A stretch of 64,000 bases of DNA. It comes from Scolanthus callimorphus (Eukaryota; Cnidaria; Anthozoa; Actiniaria; Edwardsiidae). Position 1 is the stretch's first letter, and every line of letters starts with the position of its first letter. The notes under the pieces were generated by a model that saw only the letters and a program-made list of their open reading frames with translations, did no database searches and had not been told where the DNA came from. The translations under genes and the position numbers were made by a program. Shown piece after piece: positions 45,201-57,412 of the stretch. The DNA is taken from NCBI GenBank assembly GCA_033964015.1, contig CM066923.1, forward strand, positions 2,356,001-2,420,000, given 5' to 3'.

Positions 45201-48200
45201 TCTCCTTCCGTGCAAAGTTCTCGAGATACTTCTGTCTGAACGCCAAGACCGTGTCTACATGTGTCTTGTGTTTGACGGCTAACTCAAGAGCCCTGATAGT
45301 GGGAGAAAGTGTTAGGTATTGTAAACTAACGCGATATTACAAAACCCTTTATACCAAAACGCGCGCGTTTCTCGAATTCCGATTGGCTCTGGGTACTGGC
45401 TGTGCCTCGTGAGTCCACAACATTTTGATTTGACCACTTTATTACGTCGTTCCGTGGTATATAAGAGGACATATCACGGAAAACCTGAGGACATTTGTTA
45501 AGTGCCCGATGGTCGATGTCCGATAGTAAAATGCTAATTTGGTACAACGCTAATAGTAGTGAACTCAATTTCGTGAAATTTCAATCCATCCTTTGGTCTA
45601 AAACTGGTTGTAATCATAGACCAGCAAAATAATGACAAGTATTATCAAAGTTTCTAACCGTATTAGATGAACACAAGAACAGTTTGCGCAGTTAGAAAAG
45701 TACATTGGTTGTGTATTTTATGTATGAAATTGACAATATTCAAACGATAAAATAGCCCCTCTCGTCAATATCGGGCAATCATCTATATCGGGCAGCGTAG
45801 TAGTACTAATCTCTCCCATTTAAATCAATTTAAAGGTGTCAATATTAGTCGACATGGCACTAGATACTTATAAACTGCGAGAAAGAGATCAATATTGGTC
45901 TATGTGGCCCTGCATACAAGTACTAACCTGCCCCAGGTTAGGTCGTGAGGTCGATATTGGTCTAATATGGCCCTACTAACCTGTCCCAGTTAAAGAGGTC
46001 AATATTGGTCTGTATGGCCCTGTATATAAGTCCCGCCTGTAGTAAGATTGTCTCAGCCTCCAGGGGTTGGCGGCAAAAAAGAGCCATGGCTGCATTTCTC
46101 CCCTCCTTGGTAGGGATCTCCTTGATATGATTTATGTACTGTACCTTGTCAGCCTGTCATCAATAACAATGATTAAACTTTTACACGATATTCCATTCAC
46201 GGTATGAGTACAAGAAATGACACAAGTTATAATTTGATGATGTCAAAGGCACGGAATACATTTTCGAAGAACAGTTTTAAGCTTGTGACTGCAATAAAGC
46301 GAAAACTAGCTCTTCCTGCTGAAATGAAAGAACTCATTCCATTATAGCCTTTTTGTCACACTAAGGGTGCATCTCGCGAAATAATAATAATGTAAATAGC
46401 TTTAAGCACAAAGCTTTTTTTCTTTTATTTTGGCTTTGAGAGTCATGCGTAAATTATCATTGTAATATTAGGGGAGCCCCTCGATAAATAAATAAATTAT
46501 CCATTGCAAATCCGGGGACTTCACAAAGCAGGTACATGTATTTTGTTCACGATTCATAATTTATATGGGCACCCGCACCTGACGGGTGCAGTACATAGAG
46601 CAGATTTCGTATGACTATGAAAATTGCCGCGATACGGCGCGGCACTGTCGCGGTACGGAACCTGGCACCTGCTGTCGCGGCACTTTTCACAGTCATACGA
46701 AATCTGCTCTAGTTTACCTCATCAATAGCGGCGTAGGCTGTTTCGGCCGTATTGAGATCTTTAGCATAGGCAGCCATTGTGGCTAGACAAGCCCACAATG
46801 CCGAATCCTGGACAAAATAGAATAAATATAGGTATATGTATAGTAACATTATAATGACAAAATGCAAAATTTAGTCAAATAATATATGAAGTAAAGAACA
46901 AGATACAGCGTTTCTACGGCGAGTAAGTTTCAAACTTTTCAAGTGTTTTTCCAGCATCACAAGTGCGTTTATCACATTATAACTCACAGAAATCCGCGTT
47001 TTATTGCTTTTATAAAATAGCTTTGCATCTGCCGTGCGTTTATAATGTGAGAATGCACAGCTCTCGACCAATCAGAGCGCGCGTACTATCTTAGCTATTT
47101 TATAAAATTCGATGATGGTAAATGGATGTTTTATGCAACAACTTGCGAAAAGTACAAATCAGATCTTATTTTTCTGCAACGAAGAGATCAGCTGATACAA
47201 TGGACGATTCCAGCTATAACGCACGCGCGCGCTGCATGTCGGTAGAGTACCAGAGTATCCTGGAGTCCATAGCTATGATAATGGACGATTCCAGCTATAA
47301 CGCCGCGCGCGCTGCATGTCGGTAGAGTACCAGAGTATCCTGGAGTCCATAGCTATGGTAATGGACGATTCCAGCTATAACGCACGCGCGCGCTGCATGT
47401 CGGTAGAGTACCAGAGTATCCTGGAGTCCATAGCTATGATAATGGACGATTGCAGCTATAACGCCGCGCGCGCTGCATGTCGGTAGAGTACCAGAGTATC
47501 CTGGAGTCCATAGCTATGGTAATGGACGATTCGCCTTTGTCACACGGCAGCCATCTTGGATTTTCTAATACAGCGAAGCTGGCATGAAAGCGAGGCCAAG
47601 CGTGTAAGATCACCCACGCATAGTCATTTTTTGTAAGAAAAATCCAAGATGGCTGCCGTGTGACAAAGGCGAATTCCAGCTATAACGCACGCGCGCGCTG
47701 CATGTCGGTAGAGTACCAGAGTATCCTGGAGTCCATAGCTATGGTAATGGACGATTCCAGCTATAACGCACGCGCGCGCTGCATGTCGGTAGAGTACCAG
47801 AGTATCCTGGAGTCCATAGCTATGGTAATGGACGATTCCAGCTATAACGCCGCGCGCGCTGCATGTCGGTAGAGTACCAGAGTATCCTGGAGTCCATAGC
47901 TATGGTAATGGACGATTCCAGCTATAACGCCGCGCGCGCTGCATGTCGGTAGATGTGGGACATTTGTCGAACAAACTGTTAAAAAAGCGCGCGCTGCATT
48001 CTGGTAGTTGTGGGACACGACTTGGGCATTTCCATCGCTTATAGCTGGAATCGTCCATTGCAAAACGGAACGTCACACAATCAGTTTCAAATCGCATGAA
48101 AAATATATTCTTGGTCATCCACTTTTTCGTCAAAATCAGAAACATCTAATAAGTTATATGTTTCTGTCAAAAATACAATACAGAAATATACAACATTGTT

Positions 48201-51200
48201 TACAACAAGCTGGGACTTACTTTAACAAATCGGCAAAGTCTGACGGCGTCATCCCATTTCGACTCAGAGCAGTATTTATGTAACATGGCGGGGTATGGGG
48301 AAATTCTGTGAAGGGAGAGAGAGACGAAACGTATTTTAAAACGAACATAATTATGCCCTATACGGAGAGGAGACCTGGCGGTGATCAAAAGGGAGAAGTG
48401 AGGGAGAGAGGAAGAGAAAGAAAGCTGAGAGGAACATCGCCAGCCCGGGAGAGCTCAAATACACCGAGGCTACGTAAAGAATACGCACGCGCACGCCTAC
48501 GCCTGCCTACCCGCACACGCCCGCCTACCCGCACACAGGCTACGAGACGTGAAAACCCAAACTGATTATGCGAATGAGTGCATGCCTTGTATTCGCAATT
48601 ATTATATCAGCTGTCAAACAGTTTATAAGCGCCATAAGCAGTCGACCTTTCTGACTTTATTACTGCTCACTTCATTGTACTGCGAAGGGAGTTGTTGGAC
48701 AACTAGTGCCTCACAGAGCGCGATAACCTTAGATTGGACATGAGCATGACTACTGCAGGAAACACAGCGCACTTACATGGTGCTACAAAGAGATCCATCG
48801 GCACGACGCATGGTACAGTGGTTCTCTAGGAAGTTCAGGATGTGAGGATTCTTGCCAAATTCACTATAACAGAATACATAAAGGTTAGCGAACTTGCAAC
48901 TGCGGAAGTCACGCGGACGCAACATCTTGTTAGCTTTACTTCTAATGGACGATTCCAGCTATAACGCACGCGCGCGCTGCATGTCGGTAGATGTGGGAGA
49001 TTTGTCGCACAAAATGTTAAAAAGTGCGCGTTGCATTCTGGTAGTTGTGGGACACGGCTTGGGCATTTCTGAATAAAGCCAAGAGCGCGCGCGCTTATAG
49101 CTGGAATCGGACATTCTAAGTCCATTCTGGCGTGCCATGCTCGAGAATACTGCGCACTTCGCGCGCCTCCCGAAAGGTCACCACGCGGAAGAACGTTTAC
49201 GTTGGACGATGCACGCGCAGCCAATCAAAGCGGCCAAATTTATTTGAAAGTCACCCCCATAGAGATAGGCAGCACAGAGTAAGGGATAGAGTTGTTCAGA
49301 GGGCGGTTAGAGGGTAAGGGGGTTAGGTGGTAAGGGGGATTAGAGGATGGGGTAGTATAATTCCACCACATATTCTACCTGGAGTCCTTTTCCAGCAAGG
49401 TTCTGGGTAGTATATCCTGGTCAACAAACACGGCTGTAGGGTAGTACCAGACAGTGAAGCGGCCATCCTGGAAGGCGGACAGCATGTTGGTGGTGTCATT
49501 CCAAGACATGGTAGTGATCATGGTGCCTGGACAGAAGAACAAACATGAACACGTGAGATATATCAGAAGTAATCCAAGGGGTGCCATGTTTTACTGGACG
49601 CTAATCGTATAGTCGAACATCTGGTCGACCATTCACACAGTTTTGTTATTGCCAACGAGTCAGCCGAGTAAGAACACGAGGCTTTGGAGGCAGCATCATT
49701 ATATAGCTGTGCGTGCGTATTTTGGAGTCTACAGGGGCAAAATGTCGGTTGAACTTTTAAGTTAAGGTGACGTCGTAGGAACGGAAACCAGGCACGCTTC
49801 TTTGTGCTTCTTTGTGCTTCTTTGTGCGCAGACGTATCGTCTATGAGCTTCCATGTGTTTTGAGTCAGCCGAGTGAGAACACGAGGCTGACTACAGTCGG
49901 CAGCAAACACTTAAAAGTTTTAGCAACATAGAATAACACACGAAGTTGTTTCCATAATATTTTTGAAGCTCTTGAGTCTTCGTGTTGAACTCCGTTGGCA
50001 CTACCGGGAGGTAGTCCTGTTTATTTATTTACTTATTTATAGTTCCGTCGGGAAAACCCAGGAGACTTAGCTTAAACCCTTACCAAGTTTGACAAACTTG
50101 GCGGCTGGTCCTATGTGCTTGATAGGCGTCAGATACAGATCTCTGTTCTTGTCTATGATGGCGAGTTGCCGGTCACTGGTGGGACCCTTCTGATTCAGCG
50201 CCAGCTCCATCACTTCCATCTGCGTTATAAACAAGAATCAACAAGTGTTTGTCTCTCCTGCCTCGTATCCAGGCGCGTTCTAGTGATTTTCGAGGCGAGA
50301 GCGACTTGGGAGCGAGCTAGCGCGAAAGGACTCATGGGAAGGGCGCCTTCTCGTGCTCCTTTGCGACAGCGCCGAGCCTTCCCATGATGCTTTGAGTGCG
50401 TCGTGAATTTGCCTTTCTTCGAGATTAGCCGTGGGGTTTTGCTCTTTTCGACACACCTGAGACGCTTGGATACGAGGAAGTTTGTCTGTCTGGTTTTGGT
50501 CCGTCTTAGACTAATTCTCGTACCCAGCGCTGCCCGACACGTCACCTCACAGGGGAAGCTCTGTTAACAGCCACTGATGCGTGCACCAAATTTATACAGA
50601 GTTAGAGCCATCGAGAGAAAGACCTTTCTGCGCATGCTCAAACGTTTAAAACAAGCCAATCGGCGAAGGCCCTTTAAATGGTCGTTCTGTGTACGAGAAT
50701 GAACTTTGGCGAACCAGTAAGTTTTTGGTAAAAATTATTAACATTATTTCAATAAAGTAGCTTTGTTTTGTTTTCTATCTGAGCCAGAGCAAATCAAGGT
50801 TAGCGTTTGGTAGTAAGGCATGCGCCATGTGTAAAGTTAAGATCTTCATAATTTGTCTCAGCATTTCTTAAACCTACCGTGTGCGTCAAAGGTTCGCCGC
50901 TTCCCACAGGTTTCCCAGTCAGTGCCTCAAATAGGTAGATCACTAATGCAAAATAAACAAAATAAAGATCCGATTGTTAGAGGGACAGTACCAGACTAGT
51001 ACACGGTTCAGAAATGGGTCAACAGTTTTGGCGCGGATTGTAGCTATAACGGTGTGGGTGATCGTGCGCTGTTGAAACGTGCGCTGGTGCCCTCTGGGAA
51101 ATACTGGAATTGGGTATAATGAGTAGCAATGGCAAGGTACCAAATATTAAAGAGATTGCCTTTTGAAGGTTTCCATCTAAGAGAGAAAAACAGACATAGG

Positions 51201-54200
51201 GACCTTTTTCTAGGTCATATTTCTGTGTACCTTTTTCATCCTTGCGGTCCTTTATTGCTAGGGTGTCATTACTGAGGGACACTGTTTGCTCATTCAGCAC
51301 ATCAGTCCTGAGCCCCTGGAACTTTGGGGCACTAATAAGGCGGCCCTACAGCACAAAATGACGAAAGTATATCATTAGTTACTAGGCTAGAATGCCAAAT
51401 ATATGACAAGAAAAATTACAGACCTCGTAAGAATATGTCTGAAGGCCAGAGTCATCTACAACAAGAAAGTGTCTAGAAAAAAACCAAAAAAATAAATAAA
51501 TTACCACCATTTGCGTCAATCTGTGTGACGATTTTTTTGTGAAGGTTTACTTTTCAAACGAGCACGTTTTGTCGAAAAGTAGTCACGTTTCTCGCTCTCT
51601 GATTGGCTGAAAAAAAAACGGTCAAAACTACAGCCAATCAGCGAGCAAGAAACGCAACAGCTTCTTAACAAAACGTGCACGTTTGAAACATAAACTAACG
51701 CGAAACACTCGTCACACTTCATGGATGGACGCAATTGGTAGTAACTAGTGAAAAATGTTGGAGCCACGTTGTGCTTTGGTCAGTTAGTCAAAATGTACAG
51801 AAGACGTCCTTGAGGTCTCGGGGTTGTCGGATTGTAAATGAGGCATGCAGTGGTAGGGGGTGAGGGCACGAGAAAACAAAGGAGATAAAAGACGTCCCCC
51901 TGCCTACTCTACCGCCACATGACTCATCTTCATTTACAATCTTGCAACACCCTGAGTCTCCAAGGATGTTGAGGGGATTTATTTCAAGCTCTGCAGATGC
52001 AGTGTGTAATCTGGTGCATTTTTCAGAGAGGACAAGGCAGGACAGAATAGAATGATATGGCATTAAAAAAGATAGAGGATAGATAAAGTACTAAACAAAA
52101 AGAAACTTTTTTCTGTACTTGACTAGTGTGGTTTTATCAAATGATGGTGACTTACTTTTCTGTGAGAATAATCAAGGAAATGTTGCCATTCTTTAGATCA
52201 AAGATCATGGGTGTGTTCCAGTTCTTCACGCTAAAAACATGAATAACAAAATACACTTTATTAAATACAATGCACAGAGGAAGATTTTAGTTAAGCATCC
52301 TGTACGTACAGCATAATTACATAATACATCAAACACAGGACAGCTAGTTTCATTGCGATGTCAAAACGGGTAAAAAAAAAACGAGGCAAAGCTGAGATGT
52401 TTTAAGTACAGACAAGGTGTTTTTACAGACGAAGTCACTGATGAAAGAGGCTGTCGAGTTTTCTATATTAGCTTCTCCATAAAGTCATTTAATGTGAGAA
52501 AAAGAAGAAATAAAATCTCAAAAAACCTATGCAAATAAAGACCATGTATCCAAACCTCCTTCATACTTATGATTTTCTTTGCTTTGAAGATTGATTAATT
52601 ATTGAGTTTGAGAAAATCACTTGACTTAGAAATGATTCTAAAGATAAATATATCTCTGAAAATAAATTCCACTTTATATATTTGACTATTTCAAAAGGCA
52701 CCTGGCTGTCAATTTTAATTTACCTGTATATATAGCACTGTGATGATGTGGCCACCACAAGATGCTGAAAACCAAGACATGTCTTGATGATTCTATCCCG
52801 AAAATCTGCAAAGAAACATGAATCATGCACATCTGAGTGACCTGTATGTAAAAGATGCTTAGTGAAACTTATTGTCCAGGGCTAGACATCATCATCATCA
52901 TCACGTTTTCCCTGTTGGCCTATCCTTGGCCTCAGAGCACATCTGCTCCTGGACGCATCCTTGAAGCAGATGATCGAACTTTGTTTTGTCCATCATCAAT
53001 TTCCTGGCCTGCATTGGATCTATCTAGAGGAGATCCTCAACCCGTTTCCATGATCATGATCTATTTCCATGATCATTGCAGGTAATATAGAATCTAGATA
53101 TAATATCATGGTTCTTGTAAAATTCCACCAATTATTAACATGACAAATTTGTAGGTTTGCTGTTATAAAACTGTGCCCTAAAATTGCAGAGATTACTCTG
53201 AAACTTGACAGATGTAAAATGACAAATTATTATGTTTTGTTATTATAAACATTTTGAACCATGTCTCCTCAGACAAACATGCCAAGTCTGGGGGTGAATT
53301 TTGGCATGCAAAAAGCCTTGCAAAGGACATAAACTAAAAGCTTTGGAATGAATGAATGAATAGAGATTTGAGTGATTCAGTAGTACCTAAGGTATCCTTG
53401 GTGTCGTTCAAGACGTCACGGACACTGATGCTCTTCCTTTCCGTCACTGTTACCTCAAAGTTCTTCCACTCAAGACGTCTATGAGAGATAAAATAACCTA
53501 AATAAGATTGGCCGACCTAATTTGATATATTAAGTAACTATATAGGCCTTGATAAACATCTACACAGGCTTTGTATTTGGGATTTTGTGTTTTTACACCA
53601 ATCTATGACAATCACTCCCTTGCCTAGTGCAGTCTCCTCTGTCATGACAAAAACCCAGTACTGCACTAAGCGAAACAGGGCAAGGACTTGGTTGAGATGG
53701 TTTAACTGACAGAACAAAACAAACCATGTTTACATGTTTGTACAAATACCTCTCAATCACATGGGCAAATATTACTTGGCCATTCCCACAAGCCCCAGCA
53801 AGCTGTGTGCCATCACTGGACCAGGCAATGTTAAATATGGATCCAGTGTTAGGCTTCTCAAGTGCATAGGACCACTAGGTATAAAAATATAAATGTTTAG
53901 AAGACAGAGGACTATTATTTACAGATGATGTTAGTAAATATGTATGTTTGACGTAAAGGTTTTAGAAAAAAGGGGATATTGTTTGTTTCTAGTCATTTTA
54001 AATGTTACATGTTGTCTCAACGTTTTTCGTAGTTTTATCCAAGGGCCCACAGTAATTGGCTTTGCTGTTGTGGTGTCCCTGTCTACATGTCGTGTCAATT
54101 TTTAGTCTTGTTTTTCTCCTCGCACGTTATTTTTTTTTTCCTTTCCTGTATTATTTTGTAGACGAAGCATAATAAATAAATAAATAAATAAATAATGCTT

Positions 54201-57200
54201 GGTGGGAACCTGGCTTAATTAGGTAGATAGCCAGCCATTCAGGGGGGGATTTAGAGGGACTGTGCCCCCCTTTTTTTGGGAGAGATTTTTCCAACATACA
54301 TTTACTGTATTTGCTGGTGGAAATTTGCAAATTTTGGTCCCTTTACTATCTGACTATACATTCCCCCCTTTCTGAAATTCCTGGATCCACCTTTGAGTTT
54401 TGGGTCAACATGAATATAAACAACAAACATGGTAAAAACAAATGTGAAAATTGTGTGGAAAATTAGGTTGAATTGTGAATGTTGAATTTCCATCTTCAGC
54501 TAGCCACCCTGGATATTTTTAGTTGTCCTATTTTTGAATTGCATCAAAGAACTTGGCAATGTAAGGCAAACTTACTCCTGTCTTGTCACACAACCTTAAA
54601 GTGTTGAATGAGCCAATTGAAAATAGTTCTCCTGCAAAAGATTGATACATTTTATTAGTGACTTGCAGTTTCATTGTCATAATTGGTCCAGCAAGTGCAA
54701 AAACTAAATTTCTATCTCTGCTGAATAACATTTCCATTAGCGACTACTTATTTGATTGGACAGCTTCTCCACGACTAATACTTTGGCGACCAAATTTTTG
54801 GGGATCCTTTTTATTGTGATTAGTAGCCAACTGGCAACTCAAAACGCTGAATAACTAGACATGCTTTATTTACCATCAGGAGCCCAGGATACACTTGTTA
54901 TTGGATACTCATGAGGCGAGCTTGAGTAGATGACACGCCCATAACTGTCCCACACCTGGAAAATGTGCCAAATCCAAGAAATATGTTAGTTTGTTTCAAT
55001 TTCTGTGGAACTTCCACTCAGCTGACAACCTGTGAATTCTTCTTCTTGCTTATTGATTGTCTGTATATTTATACATAAAATGGGTATCACACCTTTCTTC
55101 TTAAAAACAGAGACGTCACCTTACCCTACTAACACATACTTTATAAAGCAATAACGAAATAATAATAAAATAATAATATATGTCTCTAACGGGCTATACC
55201 TTATATTTACAGTCCTCGGCACCAGATAAGATGAGGTTGTTAATGGGATTCCAGTCAACCTTTAGAACTATGCCATCATGGGCTTTCCACTAACAAACAA
55301 CCAATAAAATATGAACATTTATCTCTAAAGAGCCATCATCAAAATACACCTAAAATTCCATTACATCTTGTTGCCAGACCATTTTGTTATGAGCTTCCTT
55401 TGTGTACAGAAATTCAAGCATAGCCTTACTGTCGGTTGCATCTACCCGTCTACACGCGCGACAAAAACATGTTCTGTCGGCACGTGAAACTTCGAAGTTT
55501 TGACAGTTGAACTTCAAAGTTTGCCCGCCCAAGCGTGAAGCTTTGGTGACGCTCGTGAGTGGAAAAAGGTAAAAAGTTCAGTTGATTTATTTCTATTTGA
55601 CCAGAAAAACTGTGAAGTAGTCAGAATATAAGCCTTTTTCAATGTTTGTTGTTGAAACGAAGTGCGGACTTGAATATTGTGACAAAAACGTTCAAGTTTG
55701 GCCCGTCAAAACATTAAAATTTCACTGTCAAAACGTTGAAGTTTCGCGTGCCGACAGAACATGTTTTTGACGTGAGTGTAGACGGGTAGCTGCAACCAAC
55801 TGTACTGATTATTCCTTGCATGCAAACCTACCTGCATGGGTTTGGCTGCTGCCTGCAGGGGTTTGACAACCAACTGTTTTCCGCTGGTGTATAGAATGTG
55901 GTCAGAATCTGGACTCCAAGCCACAGAATAAACAGGGGTACCTTAATGAAGAGAAATTGATTTGGTGTGGTATGAGTTATCAGAAACATAGTTACATAGC
56001 TTGAGTTAAACACTGAACTACAGACCTGTCTGCATAAGTGTGGACCTCAACATTCCACTTCGAGACCAGATCTTTACTTGGCCATCTTCCCCAACTGTAA
56101 AATTTAAAGGCAGAGGAATTAAATTACACACTATCCTTGCAACAGGAAAATGAGTCAATGTTATAGGCCCTCCACAAGGATGGAAACCTGCAAGCTTCCA
56201 TGTCAGTGGGCATGAATCTTAGAATATGTTGTTTGCTGACCTGTCACCATAGCAGTTCCATCGTAACTCCAACGTCCAGATAAGACAGCACCCCTATGAG
56301 CTTCTACTGACTTCTCAACACGGCCATTTCGAGAGACAAGGTGGAATTTACCTATACAAGAAACAAATTAGAGATTATGTACTGGATCTACCTTAATATC
56401 TTCAAGTCACTTTATATACTTTTTTAATGTTTTTTGTTGTTTCTTACCATCAGTAGCAGTCAAGACCATTAGATCAGCTTGACTTTGTTTCTTGCTGCCA
56501 AGACCCTTTGGGTACCAATGTAGATCTGTGGGGTATACCTCTTGAGGGAGTTTTACAAGCTGTGTTGTCTCGTCAGATAAGAGGTTCCACTTAAGAATAG
56601 TGTGATCATCACTGGAAAAATATCAATTAAAACTATTTTAACTTGACTTTAAGATTTTGGTGCATTTTTTCAATATATAGGGTACTCACCCACTAGAATA
56701 AAGTTCTTCAGCTGTTGTCCATCCTACACAACTCACAAGTTCTTTGTCTAATGGAAAGTTAAGTATAAATTAAAGTAATAACCATACCATTTCTTGATTT
56801 TTAAATGGGCTCAAAGGGTTTTTCTCTCGGTTCTCCAGTTTTTCTCTCTTAAGGCTAAAATTGCTTCGGTCTTCACTGTGCCCATGACTGATTTGTATGC
56901 GGCTGCAAGTCACGCTGAGCTGTAGCTCTGTCTGTAATTTTGGTCTGCAAGAGGGGAAATGAGTGACCCCAAATTTTATTTAATTTGGTTTACTAGTGTG
57001 ACCATTTTGATCAACTGAAATGGTCACATGACATGGCAATCCCAATGTAATGTCAACATTTCTATGAATTAAAATGGTCACGAGAGTTAACCAAAGCGGT
57101 AAAGTGCACAGATAGAAATGCTGATCAATTGACAATGGTTTCTTCTTTGACTGCTATGGACAGCTCAGTGATTTCGGTAGTAAGGCTATTTCTTTTACCA

Positions 57201-57412
57201 CACTACTCCTGATCAATCAAATTTCAACAGCTTCCTTTAACATCTTACCTGACTGACAGTGAGGAAACTGAAAAGAAATCGAAACTGGCAGATGTTTGCA
57301 TGATCATCATGCCATTTGAACCTAACAAAATACATACAAAATAAAATAAAATTATAGTAATCAAGTAAAGGATACGTTTCGACTCCTTTAGCATATGCGT
57401 CTTCAATCTCAT
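42215..57412 (-). CDS. IFT80: Intraflagellar transport protein 80
   Basis: IFT80 is a WD-repeat subunit of the IFT-B complex, needed to build cilia. All 24 exons are present: 57376-57412, 56690-56747, 56448-56611, 56241-56351, 56026-56094, 55832-55941, 55200-55289, 54874-54955, 54576-54631, 53750-53874, 53387-53478, 52724-52805, 52156-52230, 51424-51472, 51231-51345, 50878-50942, 50084-50219, 49379-49526, 48777-48863, 48221-48305, 46718-46807, 45981-46153, 45169-45292 and 42215-42307. Phases agree at every junction and give 771 residues (human 777). The start [12 protein letters not shown] and the following [15 protein letters not shown] match the family. WD motifs include [18 protein letters not shown] and [13 protein letters not shown]. 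The second beta-propeller contains [11 protein letters not shown] and [18 protein letters not shown]. The C-terminal helical part has [12 protein letters not shown] and [16 protein letters not shown]. No disabling change is seen. Confidence 0.97.
42363..43998. mobile_element. 1.6-kb inverted-repeat element, CAGGGTCC ends, 6-bp target
   Basis: The ends CAGGGTCCTGAAGGGG and its complement are flanked by TCTTTA at 42357-42362 and 43999-44004. Subterminal copies of accgggaacgggattt occur at both ends. A second repeat (43283-43620) is nested inside. It fills much of the last IFT80 intron. No transposase frame is seen. Confidence 0.85.
43283..43620. mobile_element. Nested repeat, sister of 37130-37335
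   Basis: It shares aacaccaatgaaatacc, aaacttgatatcttcac, tggtatttcattgatgttta and ataaacagaacatt with the 37130 copy. It has an additional palindrome (cgaatttatcttctcg against its inverted copy at about 43575). Confidence 0.75.
44345..44872. mobile_element. 530-bp inverted-repeat element
   Basis: The left arm (44358-44440) runs from caataatttagacaattcg through gttcagccgccatcttgtcc to attcatgaatttc. It is repeated inverted at 44785-44872 (aacaggacaagatggcggct and gagttgtctaaataattcct). It lies in the last IFT80 intron. Confidence 0.75.
45836..46022. repeat. Degenerate tandem copies of the end of IFT80 exon 22 and its donor
   Basis: The block gtcaatattggtctgtatgg (exon 22 coding sequence, AIQTNIDL on the minus strand) recurs in degraded form at about 45950, 45888 and 45838, going into the intron with a 50- to 62-bp period. 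Two copies keep a ctaacctg donor-like sequence. Confidence 0.75.
46596..46711. mobile_element. TA-flanked GAGC MITE next to the IFT80 exon 21 donor
   Basis: The ends TAGAGCAGATTTCGTATGAC and complement are well preserved, and TA is duplicated. On the minus strand the element begins at intron position +7 (donor gtaaac then TA), leaving the donor hexamer intact. Sister copy at 19100-19281. Confidence 0.88.
47200..48058. repeat. 80-bp satellite, eight units, ending in a complete MITE
   Basis: Units begin with atggacgattccagctataa at 47200, 47281, 47361, 47442, 47522, 47747, 47828 and 47908. Each continues through a CG-rich cgcgcgcgctgcatgtcggt. The last unit continues into an element ending ttatagctggaatcgtccat at 48058, which is the inverted end. 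Unit five is interrupted by a second MITE. The array lies in the IFT80 intron between exons 20 and 21. Confidence 0.92.
47531..47672. mobile_element. 142-bp MITE inserted in a satellite unit
   Basis: The perfect inverted ends TCGCCTTTGTCACACGGCAG extend through ccatcttggattttc. The insertion splits the satellite unit at gacgatt / attccag and duplicates 2-3 bp (AT or ATT), so it is younger than the array. Confidence 0.9.
48948..49111. mobile_element. Complete copy of the satellite-founding MITE
   Basis: It starts with atggacgattccagctataa and ends with ttatagctggaatcggacat, and its interior has ctggtagttgtgggacac, as at 47908-48058. TCTA flanks both sides. It lies in the next IFT80 intron (between exons 18 and 19) as a single, unamplified copy. 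Confidence 0.85.
50263..50490. mobile_element. Diverged inverted-repeat element
   Basis: The ends cctcgtatccaggcg and cgcttggatacgagg, with subterminal catgggaagg / ccttcccatg pairs, enclose about 230 bp in the IFT80 intron between exons 16 and 17. Confidence 0.65.
51520..51720. mobile_element. 200-bp inverted-repeat element
   Basis: gtgtgacgatttttt, caaacgagcacgtttt and ctctgattggctg on the left pair with cagccaatcagcgag, aaaacgtgcacgtttg and cactcgtcacac on the right. It lies in the IFT80 intron between exons 13 and 14. Confidence 0.7.
53990..54197 (+). mobile_element. Probable 3' tail of a non-LTR retrotransposon
   Basis: The block ends with tgtagacgaagcataataaa followed by six taaa/ataa units, the usual tail of CR1/L2-like or RTE-like elements. 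No coding part is present. It lies in an IFT80 intron. Confidence 0.45.
55434..55799. mobile_element. 365-bp inverted-repeat element
   Basis: The ends ggttgcatctacccgtctac and complement extend inward (aaaaacatgttctgtcgg, cacgtgaaacttc). ACTGT occurs just outside both ends. It lies in the IFT80 intron between exons 6 and 7. Confidence 0.8.

Noticed and set aside
47122..47872. Several frames repeating [22 protein letters not shown]
   Set aside because: They are translations of the 80-bp satellite.
47200..48058. Regularly spaced repeats suggestive of a CRISPR array
   Set aside because: The genome is eukaryotic, and the units are contiguous with no variable spacers.
57238..57320. Possible IFT80 first exon ([13 protein letters not shown]) on the minus strand
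   Set aside because: Its phase does not fit exon 2, whereas 57376-57412 gives the conserved MRLK start in the right phase.
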